Positions 9,796 through 18,180 of a DNA stretch of 63,763 bases are shown in pieces (within the stretch, counting starts at the first letter, position 1; every line of letters starts with the position of its first letter). The notes under the pieces were generated by a model, which saw only the letters and a program-made list of their open reading frames with translations, did no database searches and was not told the origin of the DNA. Both the position numbers and the translations under genes were made by a program. The stretch is from Candidatus Omnitrophota bacterium. GTDB lineage: Bacteria; Omnitrophota; Omnitrophia; Omnitrophales; Aquincolibacteriaceae. The stretch lies in the NCBI GenBank assembly GCA_022711115.1, contig JAKLFP010000011.1, forward strand, positions 1 to 63,763. The letters are read 5' to 3'.

Positions 9796-10140
9796 ATGAA
9801 AATTCAAACAGCCAATCGAGACGATATTCACATTCTTGAGCTTTCGGGGGAACTGGATTACCATTCTTCGCCGGAACTTCGCGAAAAATTAAATGAACTG
9901 ACCGGAAAACAGACTTCCAAGATCCTTATCGACCTTCGAGGAGTGGATTACATGGACAGTTCCGGCATCGCGACTTTTGTGGAAGCTTTCCAGAAGACCA
10001 AACGTTACCAGGGGCGTTTAATTCTAGCCGAACTAACAACCACGGTTCGTGGGGTTTTTGAGATTGCAAAGCTTGACAGTATTTTTGAAATTACCAAAAC
10101 CATGGATGAGGCTTTCGAGCACTTTACTTCTAAAGTCTAA
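9796..10140 (+). CDS. STAS-domain protein (anti-sigma antagonist or MlaB-like)
   Basis: 114 residues, a single STAS domain. The phospho-acceptor loop is canonical: YMDSSGIATFVEAF, with the second Ser as the expected phosphorylation site of an RsbW-type kinase. Position matters: it sits between such a kinase and MlaE, and in Mla transporters the MlaB subunit is itself a STAS protein that binds the ATPase. It could therefore be an anti-sigma antagonist, an MlaB, or both. GAGGAAGG precedes the ATG. Confidence 0.92.
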   Translation: MKIQTANRDDIHILELSGELDYHSSPELREKLNELTGKQTSKILIDLRGVDYMDSSGIATFVEAFQKTKRYQGRLILAELTTTVRGVFEIAKLDSIFEITKTMDEAFEHFTSKV

Positions 10141-10169
10141 AACTTAATTCTTGAGATAAGGTCCAAAGC

Positions 10170-10970
10170 ATGAAAACATTCGCAGGAAAAACAGGGCAGG
10201 CTATTTTATTTGTGTTGGCAGGTGTGGCCCGTCTTTCCACCCTCGGGGCGACCGTGGGGCGTTATGTGGCAGAATCGTTTATCCGTCCGCGAGTGATACC
10301 CCGGGAAACCTTTTTTCACCAAATGGTGATGATTGGTATTGAGTCTACGGCGATTATCTCTCTGGTGGGAGCGTCTGTCGGCACTGTACTGGCCCTGCAA
10401 GCAGCTTATTCACTCAAGACTTTTGGGGCCATCATGTATACAGGCAGTTTGGTAAGCGTTGCGATGACGCGCGAACTAGGACCTCTCATCGCATCCATCG
10501 TCATTTGCGGTCGTATTGGAGCCCGTATGGCAGCTGAGATCGGGACCATGATGGTCCAGGAAGAAGTGGATGCTCTCACGACGATGGGCATCAACCCGAT
10601 CCGTTATTTGGTTCTGCCGCGGTGTCTTGCCCTGGCGCTGATGTTACCGTGCTTAACGGTCATTGCGGACATGATGGGGATGTTGGGCGGTTTTTTGATA
10701 GGCATTACAGGACTTGGAATCAATCCTTATGTTTACATTGCGAAAAGCGTTGATGCCATGGTGCTTAAAGATATCTACACTGGCCTTCTCAAGAGTTTTA
10801 TCTTCAGCATTCTTATCGCGCTTGTGAGCTGCCATCAGGGGCTTTCTGTTTCCGGGGGTGCGGATGCTGTCGGAAAAGCGACAACGCAGGCGGTGGTCAT
10901 TTCAATTGTTTTGATTATTGTGGTGGATTGTTTGGCAACGGCTGTCATTTATTATGCTTTGCCGACCTGA
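10170..10970 (+). CDS. mlaE: MlaE/YrbE-type ABC transporter permease
   Basis: 266 residues, a DUF140 permease with five or six membrane segments. The family signature is present: MTRELGPLIASIVICGR, then GARMAAEIGTMMVQEEVDALTTMGINP, the coupling region that contacts the ATPase. In the Mla pathway it forms the inner-membrane channel for phospholipid transport between inner and outer membranes. It is followed by the ATPase after 6 bp and then by the MCE protein, the standard order. The presence of Mla implies a double-membrane envelope. Confidence 0.95.
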   Translation: MKTFAGKTGQAILFVLAGVARLSTLGATVGRYVAESFIRPRVIPRETFFHQMVMIGIESTAIISLVGASVGTVLALQAAYSLKTFGAIMYTGSLVSVAMTRELGPLIASIVICGRIGARMAAEIGTMMVQEEVDALTTMGINPIRYLVLPRCLALALMLPCLTVIADMMGMLGGFLIGITGLGINPYVYIAKSVDAMVLKDIYTGLLKSFIFSILIALVSCHQGLSVSGGADAVGKATTQAVVISIVLIIVVDCLATAVIYYALPT

Positions 10971-10976
10971 GGATTT

Positions 10977-11783
10977 ATGAGCGAATCTATGCTGCCTATT
11001 ATTGAAGTAAAAAATATAGTGAAGCGTTTTGGGGATCGTGCGGTGCTGGATGGAATCAATGTCGTGATCCCGCAGGGAAAGATCACGGTGATTATGGGGG
11101 GATCGGGCTGCGGGAAAACCACTTTTCTCAGACATCTGATCGGACTTCATACGCCGACGTCGGGAGAGATCTGGGTGGATGGAAAGAATATCGCGGGTCT
11201 TAAAGAAAAAGAGATGAATGAAGTCCGGCGCAAATTCGGAATGCTTTTCCAAGGCTCAGCGCTTTTTAATTCCATGACCGTCGGAGAGAACGTCGCTGTG
11301 CCATTGAAAGAACATACCGATCTTTCCGCGGAGATCATTCGAATTATCGTACGCGTCAAGCTGGAGCTTGTCGGGCTCACGGGTTTCGACGATTTTATGC
11401 CGCATGAGATCTCGGGAGGCATGAAAAAACGTGTGGCGCTTGCTCGTGCCATAGCTTTGGACCCGAAGATTGTTTTCTATGATGAACCAGGTGCCGGTCT
11501 TGACCCGATCACCGCGAGCATGATCGATAGATTGATTCTGGATCTTTCCAAAAAACTCAATATTACTTCAGTCGTGGTGACGCATGAGATGAAAAGCGCG
11601 TTTCGCATTGCGGACCAAATTATCATTCTTCATAAAGGAAAAGTATTGCAGGTTGGAACGCCGCAGGAGATCCAGAATTCAAAGAACTCGTATGTTCAGC
11701 AGTTTATCCAGGGAGAATCAGAAGGTGTGATCCCGTTCAAACAAACAAGCGAAGCCTATTTAAAAGGTCTTTTGGAAACTTAA
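10977..11783 (+). CDS. mlaF: MlaF-type ABC transporter ATPase
   Basis: 268 residues. Walker A GGSGCGKTT, Q-loop in GMLFQGSALFNSMTVGENV, signature SGGMKKRVALARAI, Walker B IVFYDEPGAGLDP and the H-loop VVTHEM are all intact. The SGGMKKR form and the GALF-like QGSALF are typical of Mla/Ttg2 ATPases rather than importers. It powers lipid movement by MlaE. The C-terminal 35 residues extend past the nucleotide-binding domain, the region where MlaF contacts MlaB in studied systems. Confidence 0.95.
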   Translation: MSESMLPIIEVKNIVKRFGDRAVLDGINVVIPQGKITVIMGGSGCGKTTFLRHLIGLHTPTSGEIWVDGKNIAGLKEKEMNEVRRKFGMLFQGSALFNSMTVGENVAVPLKEHTDLSAEIIRIIVRVKLELVGLTGFDDFMPHEISGGMKKRVALARAIALDPKIVFYDEPGAGLDPITASMIDRLILDLSKKLNITSVVVTHEMKSAFRIADQIIILHKGKVLQVGTPQEIQNSKNSYVQQFIQGESEGVIPFKQTSEAYLKGLLET

Positions 11784-11807
11784 AGCTACTTATTGAGGAG
11801 GCATGGT

Positions 11808-12485
11808 ATGGATTCATCGAAGTCTTATTCTTCAGCCGAAGTGAAATTAGGATTCTATGTGATCATCGTCATTGTTTTGCTTTTAGCGCTTACCTTTAAA
11901 GTGGGCGGTTGTTTTAAAGGGGGAACCGATGTGTGGCAGATCCGGTTTGGTAATTTAAACGGCTTGGAAGACAATGCGCCTGTTTATTATGCCGGGCATG
12001 AAGTTGGCAAGGTGGAGCGTATTGATATTCGCAAGGGGGAGCCTCGTCCTGTGATCGTGACTGTTAAGATCAAACCGGATGCCTACCTAAGAAAAGATTC
12101 CGTGGCTTATATTGATACGCTTGGGATGATGGGTGAGAAGTTTGTGGAGCTATCGCTTGGCTCCAAAGATTCCCCGGCCCTACCGGTCGGAAGCATGGTC
12201 GAAGGAGTCGATCCGATTCCGATGCATGTCTTAATAAGGAAGATGAACCTTTTAGCCGATCAAATGTCATTAATGGCCGATAAACTTAATCCATTACTTA
12301 CGTCGCTGGATCCTTTGATTGCGTCTCTGAATCCGATGGCTTCAACGGCAAACAGTCTTTTAGAAGGCCATAAGGAAGAGATCTCCAAGAGTATTACCAA
12401 TCTTCATGAGATCACGATCAATCTCAGGGATATGACTCATGATCTGAAACTTAGACCTTGGCGACTTGTTCGGAAAGGTTCTTAA
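11808..12485 (+). CDS. mlaD: MlaD-like MCE-domain lipid transport protein
   Basis: 225 residues from the ATG at 11808, chosen because GAGGAGG lies 7 bases upstream. One membrane anchor (about 13-33) is followed by an MCE domain with NGLEDNAPVYYAGHEVGKV and VAYIDTLGMMGEKFVEL. The C-terminal tail is helical with heptad-like Leu/Met spacing (LNPLLTSLDPLIASLNP). MCE proteins form hexameric rings that bind lipid in the periplasm and feed MlaE. It belongs to one operon with the two preceding genes. Confidence 0.92.
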   Translation: MDSSKSYSSAEVKLGFYVIIVIVLLLALTFKVGGCFKGGTDVWQIRFGNLNGLEDNAPVYYAGHEVGKVERIDIRKGEPRPVIVTVKIKPDAYLRKDSVAYIDTLGMMGEKFVELSLGSKDSPALPVGSMVEGVDPIPMHVLIRKMNLLADQMSLMADKLNPLLTSLDPLIASLNPMASTANSLLEGHKEEISKSITNLHEITINLRDMTHDLKLRPWRLVRKGS

Positions 12486-12500
12486 AAAAAAGGTGATTCG

Positions 12501-12839
12501 ATGAAATTTAAGATAACTTCTTTTTTACTTGTTCTCTCATGGTTGATCGTTCCTTTTGTTTTTGCCGATGAAACCGCGGGGGACTATTTTTATGGAATCG
12601 GGACCAAATTTGGCCGAGGACTGGAAAATACGGTGACGAGCCTTGCTGAGATTCCGTGTACGATGCGCGTGGATATAAAAGACCAAGGGGGGGGCGGTTT
12701 CTTCACGGGATTCGGAAAAGGAACCGTGTTTATGCTGCGCCGTATGCTTATCGGTGTTACGGAAGTTGGCACTTTTTTTATTCCGATGGAACGCACCATT
12801 CCGCGTGTTTGTCAGGAAACAAAACCGGCAGTTTCCTGA
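12501..12839 (+). CDS. Exosortase system-associated protein, TIGR04073 family
   Basis: 112 residues with a signal peptide (about 1-22, cut near FA-DE). The mature part matches the family pattern: KFGRGLENTVTSLAEIP, then GFFTGFGKGTVFMLRRMLIGVTEVGTF and a closing FIPMERTIP. The family is known only from genomes with PEP-CTERM/exosortase systems; its molecular role is unknown. Here it is the last gene of the Mla operon, 15 bp after mlaD, linking it by context to the outer membrane. It fits with the two PEP-CTERM proteins near 62.4-63.7 kb; no exosortase is in this window. Confidence 0.85.
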   Translation: MKFKITSFLLVLSWLIVPFVFADETAGDYFYGIGTKFGRGLENTVTSLAEIPCTMRVDIKDQGGGGFFTGFGKGTVFMLRRMLIGVTEVGTFFIPMERTIPRVCQETKPAVS

Positions 12840-12853
12840 GGTTCTATTTTATG

Positions 12854-12879
12854 AAATCTTCAGAAGTTCTGAAGATTTT
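12854..12879 (+). terminator. Stem-loop terminator after the Mla operon
   Basis: AAATCTTCAG and CTGAAGATTT form a perfect 10-bp stem around a 5-nt loop, ending in four T. It lies 15 bp after the TIGR04073 stop and just ahead of a new promoter, the right place to end the rib-Mla transcript. The short T-tract makes its strength uncertain. Confidence 0.55.
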
Positions 12880-12891
12880 CAGGATTGCGCC

Positions 12892-12921
12892 TTGACGACA
12901 ATGAGCGTCTCTTCTTATAAT
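12892..12921 (+). promoter_or_regulatory. Sigma-70 type promoter of the Tic20-like gene
   Basis: TTGACG (12892-12897), an 18-bp spacer, and a consensus TATAAT (12916-12921), ahead of AAGGAG and the ATG at 12949. Confidence 0.75.
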
Positions 12922-12948
12922 ACAATGCTTTTAACCTAAGGAGAATTT

Positions 12949-13290
12949 ATGGCCACAGAAGAAACAGCGGCTGCAAATAAAGATCCAGAGATCATCGAGG
13001 CAAAACCTTTTGCCGTTATCGGATATTTTAGTTTTCTTTGTTTCGTTCCGCTTATATTGAAAAAAAAGAACAAATTTGCAATGTTTCATGGCAAGCAGGC
13101 ACTGGTTCTTTTTATTTTGGAACTGGCAGCCAGCATTATGAAGGCCATTCCCGCCTTAGGAGATTTGGTATTTACGCTTTCCTTTGTGGTGTTCGGGATT
13201 CTCTCCCTCGTCGGGATCGTCAAAGTTCTCATGGGCGAGAAATGGGAAATTCCCGTTATCCATGAAATAGCGAACAAGATTTCATTTTAA
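12949..13290 (+). CDS. Small Tic20/DUF4870-like membrane protein
   Basis: 113 residues. After an acidic hydrophilic start (1-23) there are about three or four hydrophobic helices: AVIGYFSFLCFVPLIL, an amphipathic KFAMFHGKQALVLFILEL, and FVVFGILSLVGIVKVLMG. The F-x-x-FHGKQAL motif is characteristic of the DUF4870/Tic20-like family of small bacterial membrane proteins, whose function is not established. It has its own promoter and AAGGAG, and the spacing to the next gene (58 bp) allows a monocistronic unit. Confidence 0.75.
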   Translation: MATEETAAANKDPEIIEAKPFAVIGYFSFLCFVPLILKKKNKFAMFHGKQALVLFILELAASIMKAIPALGDLVFTLSFVVFGILSLVGIVKVLMGEKWEIPVIHEIANKISF

Positions 13291-13348
13291 AAATCGTAAG
13301 CCTCAATCAATAAATTTCTTTTCAATCAAGCTATTCTCAGGGGTCGGC

Positions 13349-14902
13349 ATGCTTATTGGGAATAAGAAAACGCAACAAATTGGACAGGACTGGTTTGTGG
13401 TCCTCAATCCGTTGAAAAGCGAACTCGAGCGTAATAAGATTGCAAAAGAAATCTCCAAGGCGTTCCATCTTCCCGTTCAAGATGCCTTTGATCTGGTTGC
13501 GAATACGCCCATCATATTGATCGATAATCTTCTCTATGCGACAGCCCTTCAGGTAAAGCAATATTTTCGGAGCACGCAAACGGATATTCTTGTGAGCAAT
13601 GACAGCCTTTTAAAACGGCGCTGCTATCGAACAGTATGGCCGACACCTCCCAGTCTTTCCTTTTTGCACCAATTGGATCCTCAGAAGATGCCTCAAAAAG
13701 GCGAGGAGGAAAAACTCGATCAAGAAGAAGCGATTCAAGAAATACGTTCCTGGGTTCAGACCGAGGGGCCCTCGTCGGAGCATGGCGAGCGGACACTTGG
13801 CCCCAAAGGTCTGTCGCATCACCGCCATTTTCGGAATATTCTCGAGGAGGACCGCGAAAAACTTCTTAAGGAAACCATCGGTTTGAAAGAGAGTCTCAAC
13901 CAATTAAGGAAGTCACTCGAAAAAAACCAGACGGAGTTGGCCGAAAAAGAAAAAATGCTTCAAATAAGTGAAACCGCGAGAAAGCAAAAGGAAAAAGAGA
14001 CTGAAGAACTTCGCTCGGTGGCAGGTCATGCGGAAGAAAAATATGAATTGCTTCGCGAGGAGTTCCGTCAAACGCGGCAATATTTTGAGGATAAGCTGGT
14101 ATCCCAGGATAAGAAGTCCGAAGAATTTCTTCGTCAAATTGAAGAGCGGGATCTTATCAATAAAGAACTGTTGCAGGAAAAACAGGTGCTTCAGAAAAGT
14201 TTTCTTGCGGTGAAAAGCGAATCCCAACGTTCCCAAGACGAACAAGAGCAAGTTCGTCGAGAGTGGGAAAACCAGACCGCTCAATTGAATAGGGAATTGG
14301 AAAGTCAGAAAAAAATGATTGCTGAATTAAATGCCAAGATTCAAAATCTTGAAGAAGGAAAGCGAATTGTACAAGCAAGCGGAACACGGCTCATGGCAGA
14401 GCTGGAATTGCAGACCCAACAGGCGAAGCTTTGGGAGCAGAGGACATCCGAACTTGAAAAGGAGATCCGCCAGCTTCGGGAGTCTTTTGAAGACCAACTG
14501 AAGTCTTGGCAGCTTCGCCTTGCGCAATTGGAGGCTCGGGAACATGAGCTGGAGAATGCGCGTCAGCAAATCCAGCATTTGCAATCTGAACTCGACCAAC
14601 GTGAATCCATACAAAAGAAGAATCAGATTCACGAACAACTTGTTGCCAAAGAATCGCGTTTGAAGCATTTAGTCAAGCAACAAGAGAAAATAGAGGCCGA
14701 GATCCGTGATCGAGAAGAGGAGATGCGAAAGCTTTTAGCAGAGCAGGAATCTGTGGAGAAGGAAGTGATTGAAGCGAAGCAGATTCAGCGGCATCTTAAT
14801 GAAAAAATCAAGCCTGAATCTTCCAACCATGATGTTCGTGTGCAAAAAGGCGGTTTTATTTCCAGTATGTCTCAACCTCGTCCTGAGGTTGCTGATGATT
14901 GA
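13349..14902 (+). CDS. Long coiled-coil protein with an L7/L12-C-like N-terminal domain
   Basis: 517 residues. The first about 85 residues (DWFVVLNPLKSELERNKIAK, AFHLPVQDAFDLVANTPIIL, TQTDILVSND) follow the pattern of the ribosomal L7/L12 C-terminal fold, in which a helix with xxDAxxLVxxxP is followed by a strand. After a Pro-rich linker, residues about 150-490 are almost continuous coiled coil, rich in Glu, Lys, Gln and Arg, with no membrane segment. I do not recognise the family. It overlaps the bifunctional nuclease gene by 8 bp, suggesting shared expression. A cytoplasmic scaffold or filament-like role is only inference. Confidence 0.7.
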   Translation: MLIGNKKTQQIGQDWFVVLNPLKSELERNKIAKEISKAFHLPVQDAFDLVANTPIILIDNLLYATALQVKQYFRSTQTDILVSNDSLLKRRCYRTVWPTPPSLSFLHQLDPQKMPQKGEEEKLDQEEAIQEIRSWVQTEGPSSEHGERTLGPKGLSHHRHFRNILEEDREKLLKETIGLKESLNQLRKSLEKNQTELAEKEKMLQISETARKQKEKETEELRSVAGHAEEKYELLREEFRQTRQYFEDKLVSQDKKSEEFLRQIEERDLINKELLQEKQVLQKSFLAVKSESQRSQDEQEQVRREWENQTAQLNRELESQKKMIAELNAKIQNLEEGKRIVQASGTRLMAELELQTQQAKLWEQRTSELEKEIRQLRESFEDQLKSWQLRLAQLEAREHELENARQQIQHLQSELDQRESIQKKNQIHEQLVAKESRLKHLVKQQEKIEAEIRDREEEMRKLLAEQESVEKEVIEAKQIQRHLNEKIKPESSNHDVRVQKGGFISSMSQPRPEVADD

Positions 14903-15299
14903 ATTAATCCTGAACAAGATCAAGGTGGATGAAAGCCGGCACGAACAATTGGTTGTTTTCCGTGAAAAGGCTGGAAAGAGGTTTCTTCCTGTGGTGATTG
15001 GCCTGCCGGAGATTCATGCCATTAAGTTGAAATTGAGCAATGTAAAACCTCCGCGTCCGATGACGCATGATTTGATGCTTCAGATCATTGACGGACTAGG
15101 CGGGAAACTCCAACGAGTTGTGATTGATAAGCTCGAAAATAATACTTTTCATGCCAAACTTTATATCCTAAAAGAAAATGATATGGAAGTAGTGATCGAT
15201 GGCCGTCCTTCGGATAGCGTGGCACTTGCGTTACGGGCTGGGGTGTCTGTTTACGCCGAAGAAGAAGTCCTGAATGCCGCGAGCGTTCTTGAGGTCTAA
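14895..15299 (+). CDS. Bifunctional nuclease (BFN/DUF151) family protein
   Basis: 134 residues from ATG 14895 (GAGG 7 bases upstream); the open frame runs further upstream but only antiparallel to no known motif. Core motifs: FLPVVIGLPEIHAIKLKL, RPMTHDLMLQIIDGLGG, FHAKLYI and DGRPSDSVALALRAG, the last being the family's most conserved block. DUF151 proteins have nuclease activity in the plant founder member and are widespread in bacteria with unclear roles. The C-terminal UVR motif found in some members is absent. Confidence 0.88.
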   Translation: MIELILNKIKVDESRHEQLVVFREKAGKRFLPVVIGLPEIHAIKLKLSNVKPPRPMTHDLMLQIIDGLGGKLQRVVIDKLENNTFHAKLYILKENDMEVVIDGRPSDSVALALRAGVSVYAEEEVLNAASVLEV

Positions 15300-15300
15300 G

Positions 15301-16221
15301 GTGGGCACAAAACTTTATGATGTCATGATTGTCGGCGGCGGCGGGGCGGGACTTACCGCCGCTCTTTATGCCTCACGAGCCAAGCTTGAAACGCTTCTTT
15401 TCGAGAAACTAATCCCAGGCGGGCAAATCGCCACCACGGACCTCGTGGAAAATTATCCCGGTTTTGTCGACGGAATTCTAGGCCCGGAAATCGCCCAAAA
15501 AATGGAAGCACAGGCCAAGCGTTATGGTACACAATTTGCTTACGAAGCAGCGGCCGGGATAAAACAAACCGGGACTGTCTTTGAGGTTCAAACTGCGGAG
15601 GGTGTCTATGCGGGAAGAACCGTTATCCTTGCGATGGGAGCCTCTTACCGGACGCTTGGTGTCCCAAAGGAAAAAGAATTGACGGGGAAGGGTGTTTCCT
15701 ATTGTGCGACATGTGACGGAGCTTTTTTTAAAGAAAAAGAAGTTATCGTCGTCGGCGGCGGCGATTCGGCTCTCCAAGAAGGAATTTTTTTAACACGTTT
15801 TGCGAGCAGAGTGACGGTTGTGCATCGTCGAGACAAGCTGCGAGCAAGTGTGATTCTTCAGGAGCGAGCCAACGCTAATCCAAAGATAAGCTTTATTTGG
15901 GATACAATCATTGATAAAATTGAGGGCAATAACCGGGTGGAAGCGGTGCTTTTAAAAAATGTTAAAACCGCTCGGACGGAGACATTAAGGACGGATGGTG
16001 TTTTTGTTTTTATCGGGCATGATCCAAACACTGAGTTGGTGCGAGGTTTTTTGGATCTGGATGCAAAAGGTTATGTGCTGGCAGACGAATTGCTTCAAAC
16101 ATCGATTCCGGGTGTTTTTGCGGCAGGGGAGGTTCGAAAAGGTTCGACGCGACAATTGATCACGGCATGCGGGGAGGGTTGTGAGGCTGCGTTAGCGGCC
16201 CAGAAGTATTTAGAAAATTGA
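15301..16221 (+). CDS. trxB: Thioredoxin reductase
   Basis: 306 residues from GTG 15301, which follows GAGG and fits the family length; ATG 15274 is an in-frame alternative inside the preceding gene. FAD-binding VGGGGAGLTAALYASRA, redox CATCDG, NADPH-binding VVGGGDSALQEG and the IGHDPNTEL stretch are all present. It reduces thioredoxin with NADPH. One oddity: the FAD-contacting C-terminal motif usually reads AAGD and here is AAGEV (Asp to Glu). Confidence 0.95.
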   Translation: MGTKLYDVMIVGGGGAGLTAALYASRAKLETLLFEKLIPGGQIATTDLVENYPGFVDGILGPEIAQKMEAQAKRYGTQFAYEAAAGIKQTGTVFEVQTAEGVYAGRTVILAMGASYRTLGVPKEKELTGKGVSYCATCDGAFFKEKEVIVVGGGDSALQEGIFLTRFASRVTVVHRRDKLRASVILQERANANPKISFIWDTIIDKIEGNNRVEAVLLKNVKTARTETLRTDGVFVFIGHDPNTELVRGFLDLDAKGYVLADELLQTSIPGVFAAGEVRKGSTRQLITACGEGCEAALAAQKYLEN

Positions 16222-16266
16222 TTTTCATTTAAGAAATTTTCTCATTGGTTTTTAAAGGAGAAATCC

Positions 16267-16581
16267 ATGAATCCCGACAAAGAATTTGAACAAAATATGA
16301 AGCAATTGATGAGACTTCTCAAGAAAATTATGAATCAATACCCGATTCAGGGAAAAGACCCCGCAGAGATGATGAGGATCCTTAAGGATATGAAAGAAAA
16401 AAGCACGGATGTGAATATTTTCTTTTTGAATCTTGCACCTCTTTCTTTTGATGGACTTGAAGAGCTTGAAGAGATACTGGACGGAGGTTTTCTGAGCGAA
16501 CAATTCAGTTCCGGGGAATTAAAATGTGAGCTGAATGCCGAAGACCAGGATTTTCTGAAGAGACACGGTATTCGTTTCTAA
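16267..16581 (+). CDS. Small hypothetical protein
   Basis: 104 residues, no signal peptide or membrane segment. The first two thirds are charged and helical (MKQLMRLLKKIMNQY, MMRILKDMKEK), followed by FFLNLAPLSFDGLEELEEILDGG and an acidic C-terminus ending DFLKRHGIRF. I do not recognise it. AAAGGAG lies 7 bases before the ATG. It sits 45 bp after trxB and 10 bp before a secreted DUF547 protein. Confidence 0.7.
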   Translation: MNPDKEFEQNMKQLMRLLKKIMNQYPIQGKDPAEMMRILKDMKEKSTDVNIFFLNLAPLSFDGLEELEEILDGGFLSEQFSSGELKCELNAEDQDFLKRHGIRF

Positions 16582-16591
16582 TGTCCTCCTT

Positions 16592-17419
16592 ATGAATTTT
16601 AAAAAGATAGTTTTCTTATGGGGTATTGTTTTTCTTCTCCCTGCGTCCACCCTCCAGGCGGCTAATAGGTTCGACCATTCCTTGTGGGATGCCTTTCTCA
16701 AAAAATATGTGAATGAAAAAGGTGAAGTCAATTATCAAGCGGTTGTAAGAGATCCGAAGCTTTTAAATGACTATTGGAATAGTCTATTGTCGTCGAATCT
16801 TCAACTCATTCAGACTCAATTTTCACGCGAAGAATCGCTTGCTTTTTGGTTGAATGTTTATCATGCGGCACTGATCAAGCTTGTCACGGAACATTACCCA
16901 ATAAGTTCTACCCAAAAAATACCGAGTTTTTGGGATATAACACTTGTTCATTTCGGAAAAGAAGGAGACAAAACACGTCAATACAGTCTGAATGATATTC
17001 GCATTAAAAATTTGATGGCAATCTATCGGGATGAAAGGGTTCATCTGGCGTTATCGATGGCGGCACAGGACGGACCTCCCATGATGCGCGAAGCCTTCAC
17101 AGGTCCTAAAGTGCAAGGCCAGATTTTTATTTTGACGCGTCAATTCGTGAATAACCCTAGATTTGTTGATATTGTGCCAAATCGGAAAAAGATTTTTATT
17201 TCTCCAATTTTCAAATGGCATGGAAAAGATTTTAAACTGGATTTTGGTGTTCCGGAACCGATTGGCAATTTTTCAATGGTGGATACCGCTGTGCTTTCTT
17301 TTTTGGCCTATTACCTCGAAGATGAATCTAAGATCGAATATCTTCAGGGGGCTCATTATAAGATAGAATATCCTGCATTTGATTGGACCCTGAATGATTG
17401 GAAAGTAGATGTTTCATAA
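16592..17419 (+). CDS. DUF547 domain secreted protein
   Basis: 275 residues with a signal peptide (about 1-23, cut after LQAA). The DUF547 pattern is clear: LWDAFLKKYVNEKGEVNYQ, SREESLAFWLNVYHAALIKLV, then RVHLALSMAAQDGPPMMREAF and LTRQFVNNPRF. Most members I know of this family have RxHFALNCxxxxCP at the third block; here the cysteines are replaced (ALSMAAQDGPP). The family's function is unknown; some plant members carry it with other domains. Location is probably periplasmic or extracellular. Confidence 0.8.
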   Translation: MNFKKIVFLWGIVFLLPASTLQAANRFDHSLWDAFLKKYVNEKGEVNYQAVVRDPKLLNDYWNSLLSSNLQLIQTQFSREESLAFWLNVYHAALIKLVTEHYPISSTQKIPSFWDITLVHFGKEGDKTRQYSLNDIRIKNLMAIYRDERVHLALSMAAQDGPPMMREAFTGPKVQGQIFILTRQFVNNPRFVDIVPNRKKIFISPIFKWHGKDFKLDFGVPEPIGNFSMVDTAVLSFLAYYLEDESKIEYLQGAHYKIEYPAFDWTLNDWKVDVS

Positions 17420-17506
17420 GCCGTTGTCCTTCAGTTCTCAGTAAATCCCTCTTCCTGCATATGCAACTCGTTTAAATTCAATGAGTTAAGGATATTTTAA
17501 AAAACA

Positions 17507-17535
17507 TTGACAGTCAGGATAAATTCTCTTAATAT
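17507..17535 (+). promoter_or_regulatory. Sigma-70 type promoter of rplU-rpmA
   Basis: TTGACA (17507-17512), 17 bp, TAATAT (17530-17535); 34 bases before the rplU ATG, which is preceded by AAAAGGAG. Confidence 0.75.
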
Positions 17536-17568
17536 ACTGCCTCTCTTACAGTTAAAAGGAGTTATTTC

Positions 17569-17895
17569 ATGGGAAATTATGCCATAGTTGAGACAGGTTC
17601 CAAACAATACTGGGTGGAACCTAAACAAGTGATCGAAGTGGAGCTGTTAGCTGCCACAGAGGGGCAAAAAGAGGTCCTTTTGGACCAGGTTTTACTAGTT
17701 CAAGATGGAGCTAAAGTTAAGATTGGGACGCCCACGGTGTCGGGCGCCAAAGTGATTTGTGAAAATCTTGGAGCCATTCGGGGACCTAAGACCATTCACT
17801 ATAGAATGCGCCGGCGTAAATCATCTCGCCGTAAGCATGGACACCGTCAAGATTACTTGCGGCTGCTTATCAAAGAAATCCAAGTCGGAAATTAA
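17569..17895 (+). CDS. rplU: 50S ribosomal protein L21
   Basis: 108 residues, family length. MGNYAIVETGSKQYWVEPKQVIEVE at the start is the standard L21 opening, and the basic KTIHYRMRRRKSSRRKHGHRQ loop binds 23S rRNA. It leads a two-gene ribosomal operon with rpmA, 19 bp apart, behind its own promoter. Confidence 0.97.
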   Translation: MGNYAIVETGSKQYWVEPKQVIEVELLAATEGQKEVLLDQVLLVQDGAKVKIGTPTVSGAKVICENLGAIRGPKTIHYRMRRRKSSRRKHGHRQDYLRLLIKEIQVGN

Positions 17896-17914
17896 TATTT
17901 TTTAGAGGATAAAA

Positions 17915-18157
17915 ATGGCACATACAAAGGCACAGGGAAGTTCAACTAACGGAAGAGATTCTGTTTCAAAACGCTTGGGTGTGAAGGTTTACGGCGGGCA
18001 GCGAGTAACGGCGGGAAGCATCATTGTCCGTCAGCGCGGGACACGTTATCGAGCCGGCAATTTTGTCGGGCAAGGCAATGATTTCACTCTTTTTGCAAAA
18101 CGTGATGGGATCGTGGAGTTCCGGTCAAATAAATCCGTTCATATTATTCCAAGTTGA
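17915..18157 (+). CDS. rpmA: 50S ribosomal protein L27
   Basis: 80 residues. The N-terminal [16 protein letters not shown] reaches the peptidyl transferase centre in known ribosomes, followed by [24 protein letters not shown]. The N-terminus has no cleavable leader of the kind seen in Firmicutes. A strong terminator follows the gene, so the L21-L27 transcript probably ends before obgE. Confidence 0.97.
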   Translation: MAHTKAQGSSTNGRDSVSKRLGVKVYGGQRVTAGSIIVRQRGTRYRAGNFVGQGNDFTLFAKRDGIVEFRSNKSVHIIPS

Positions 18158-18180
18158 TCCGGTTTCTGAGAATCAACCCC

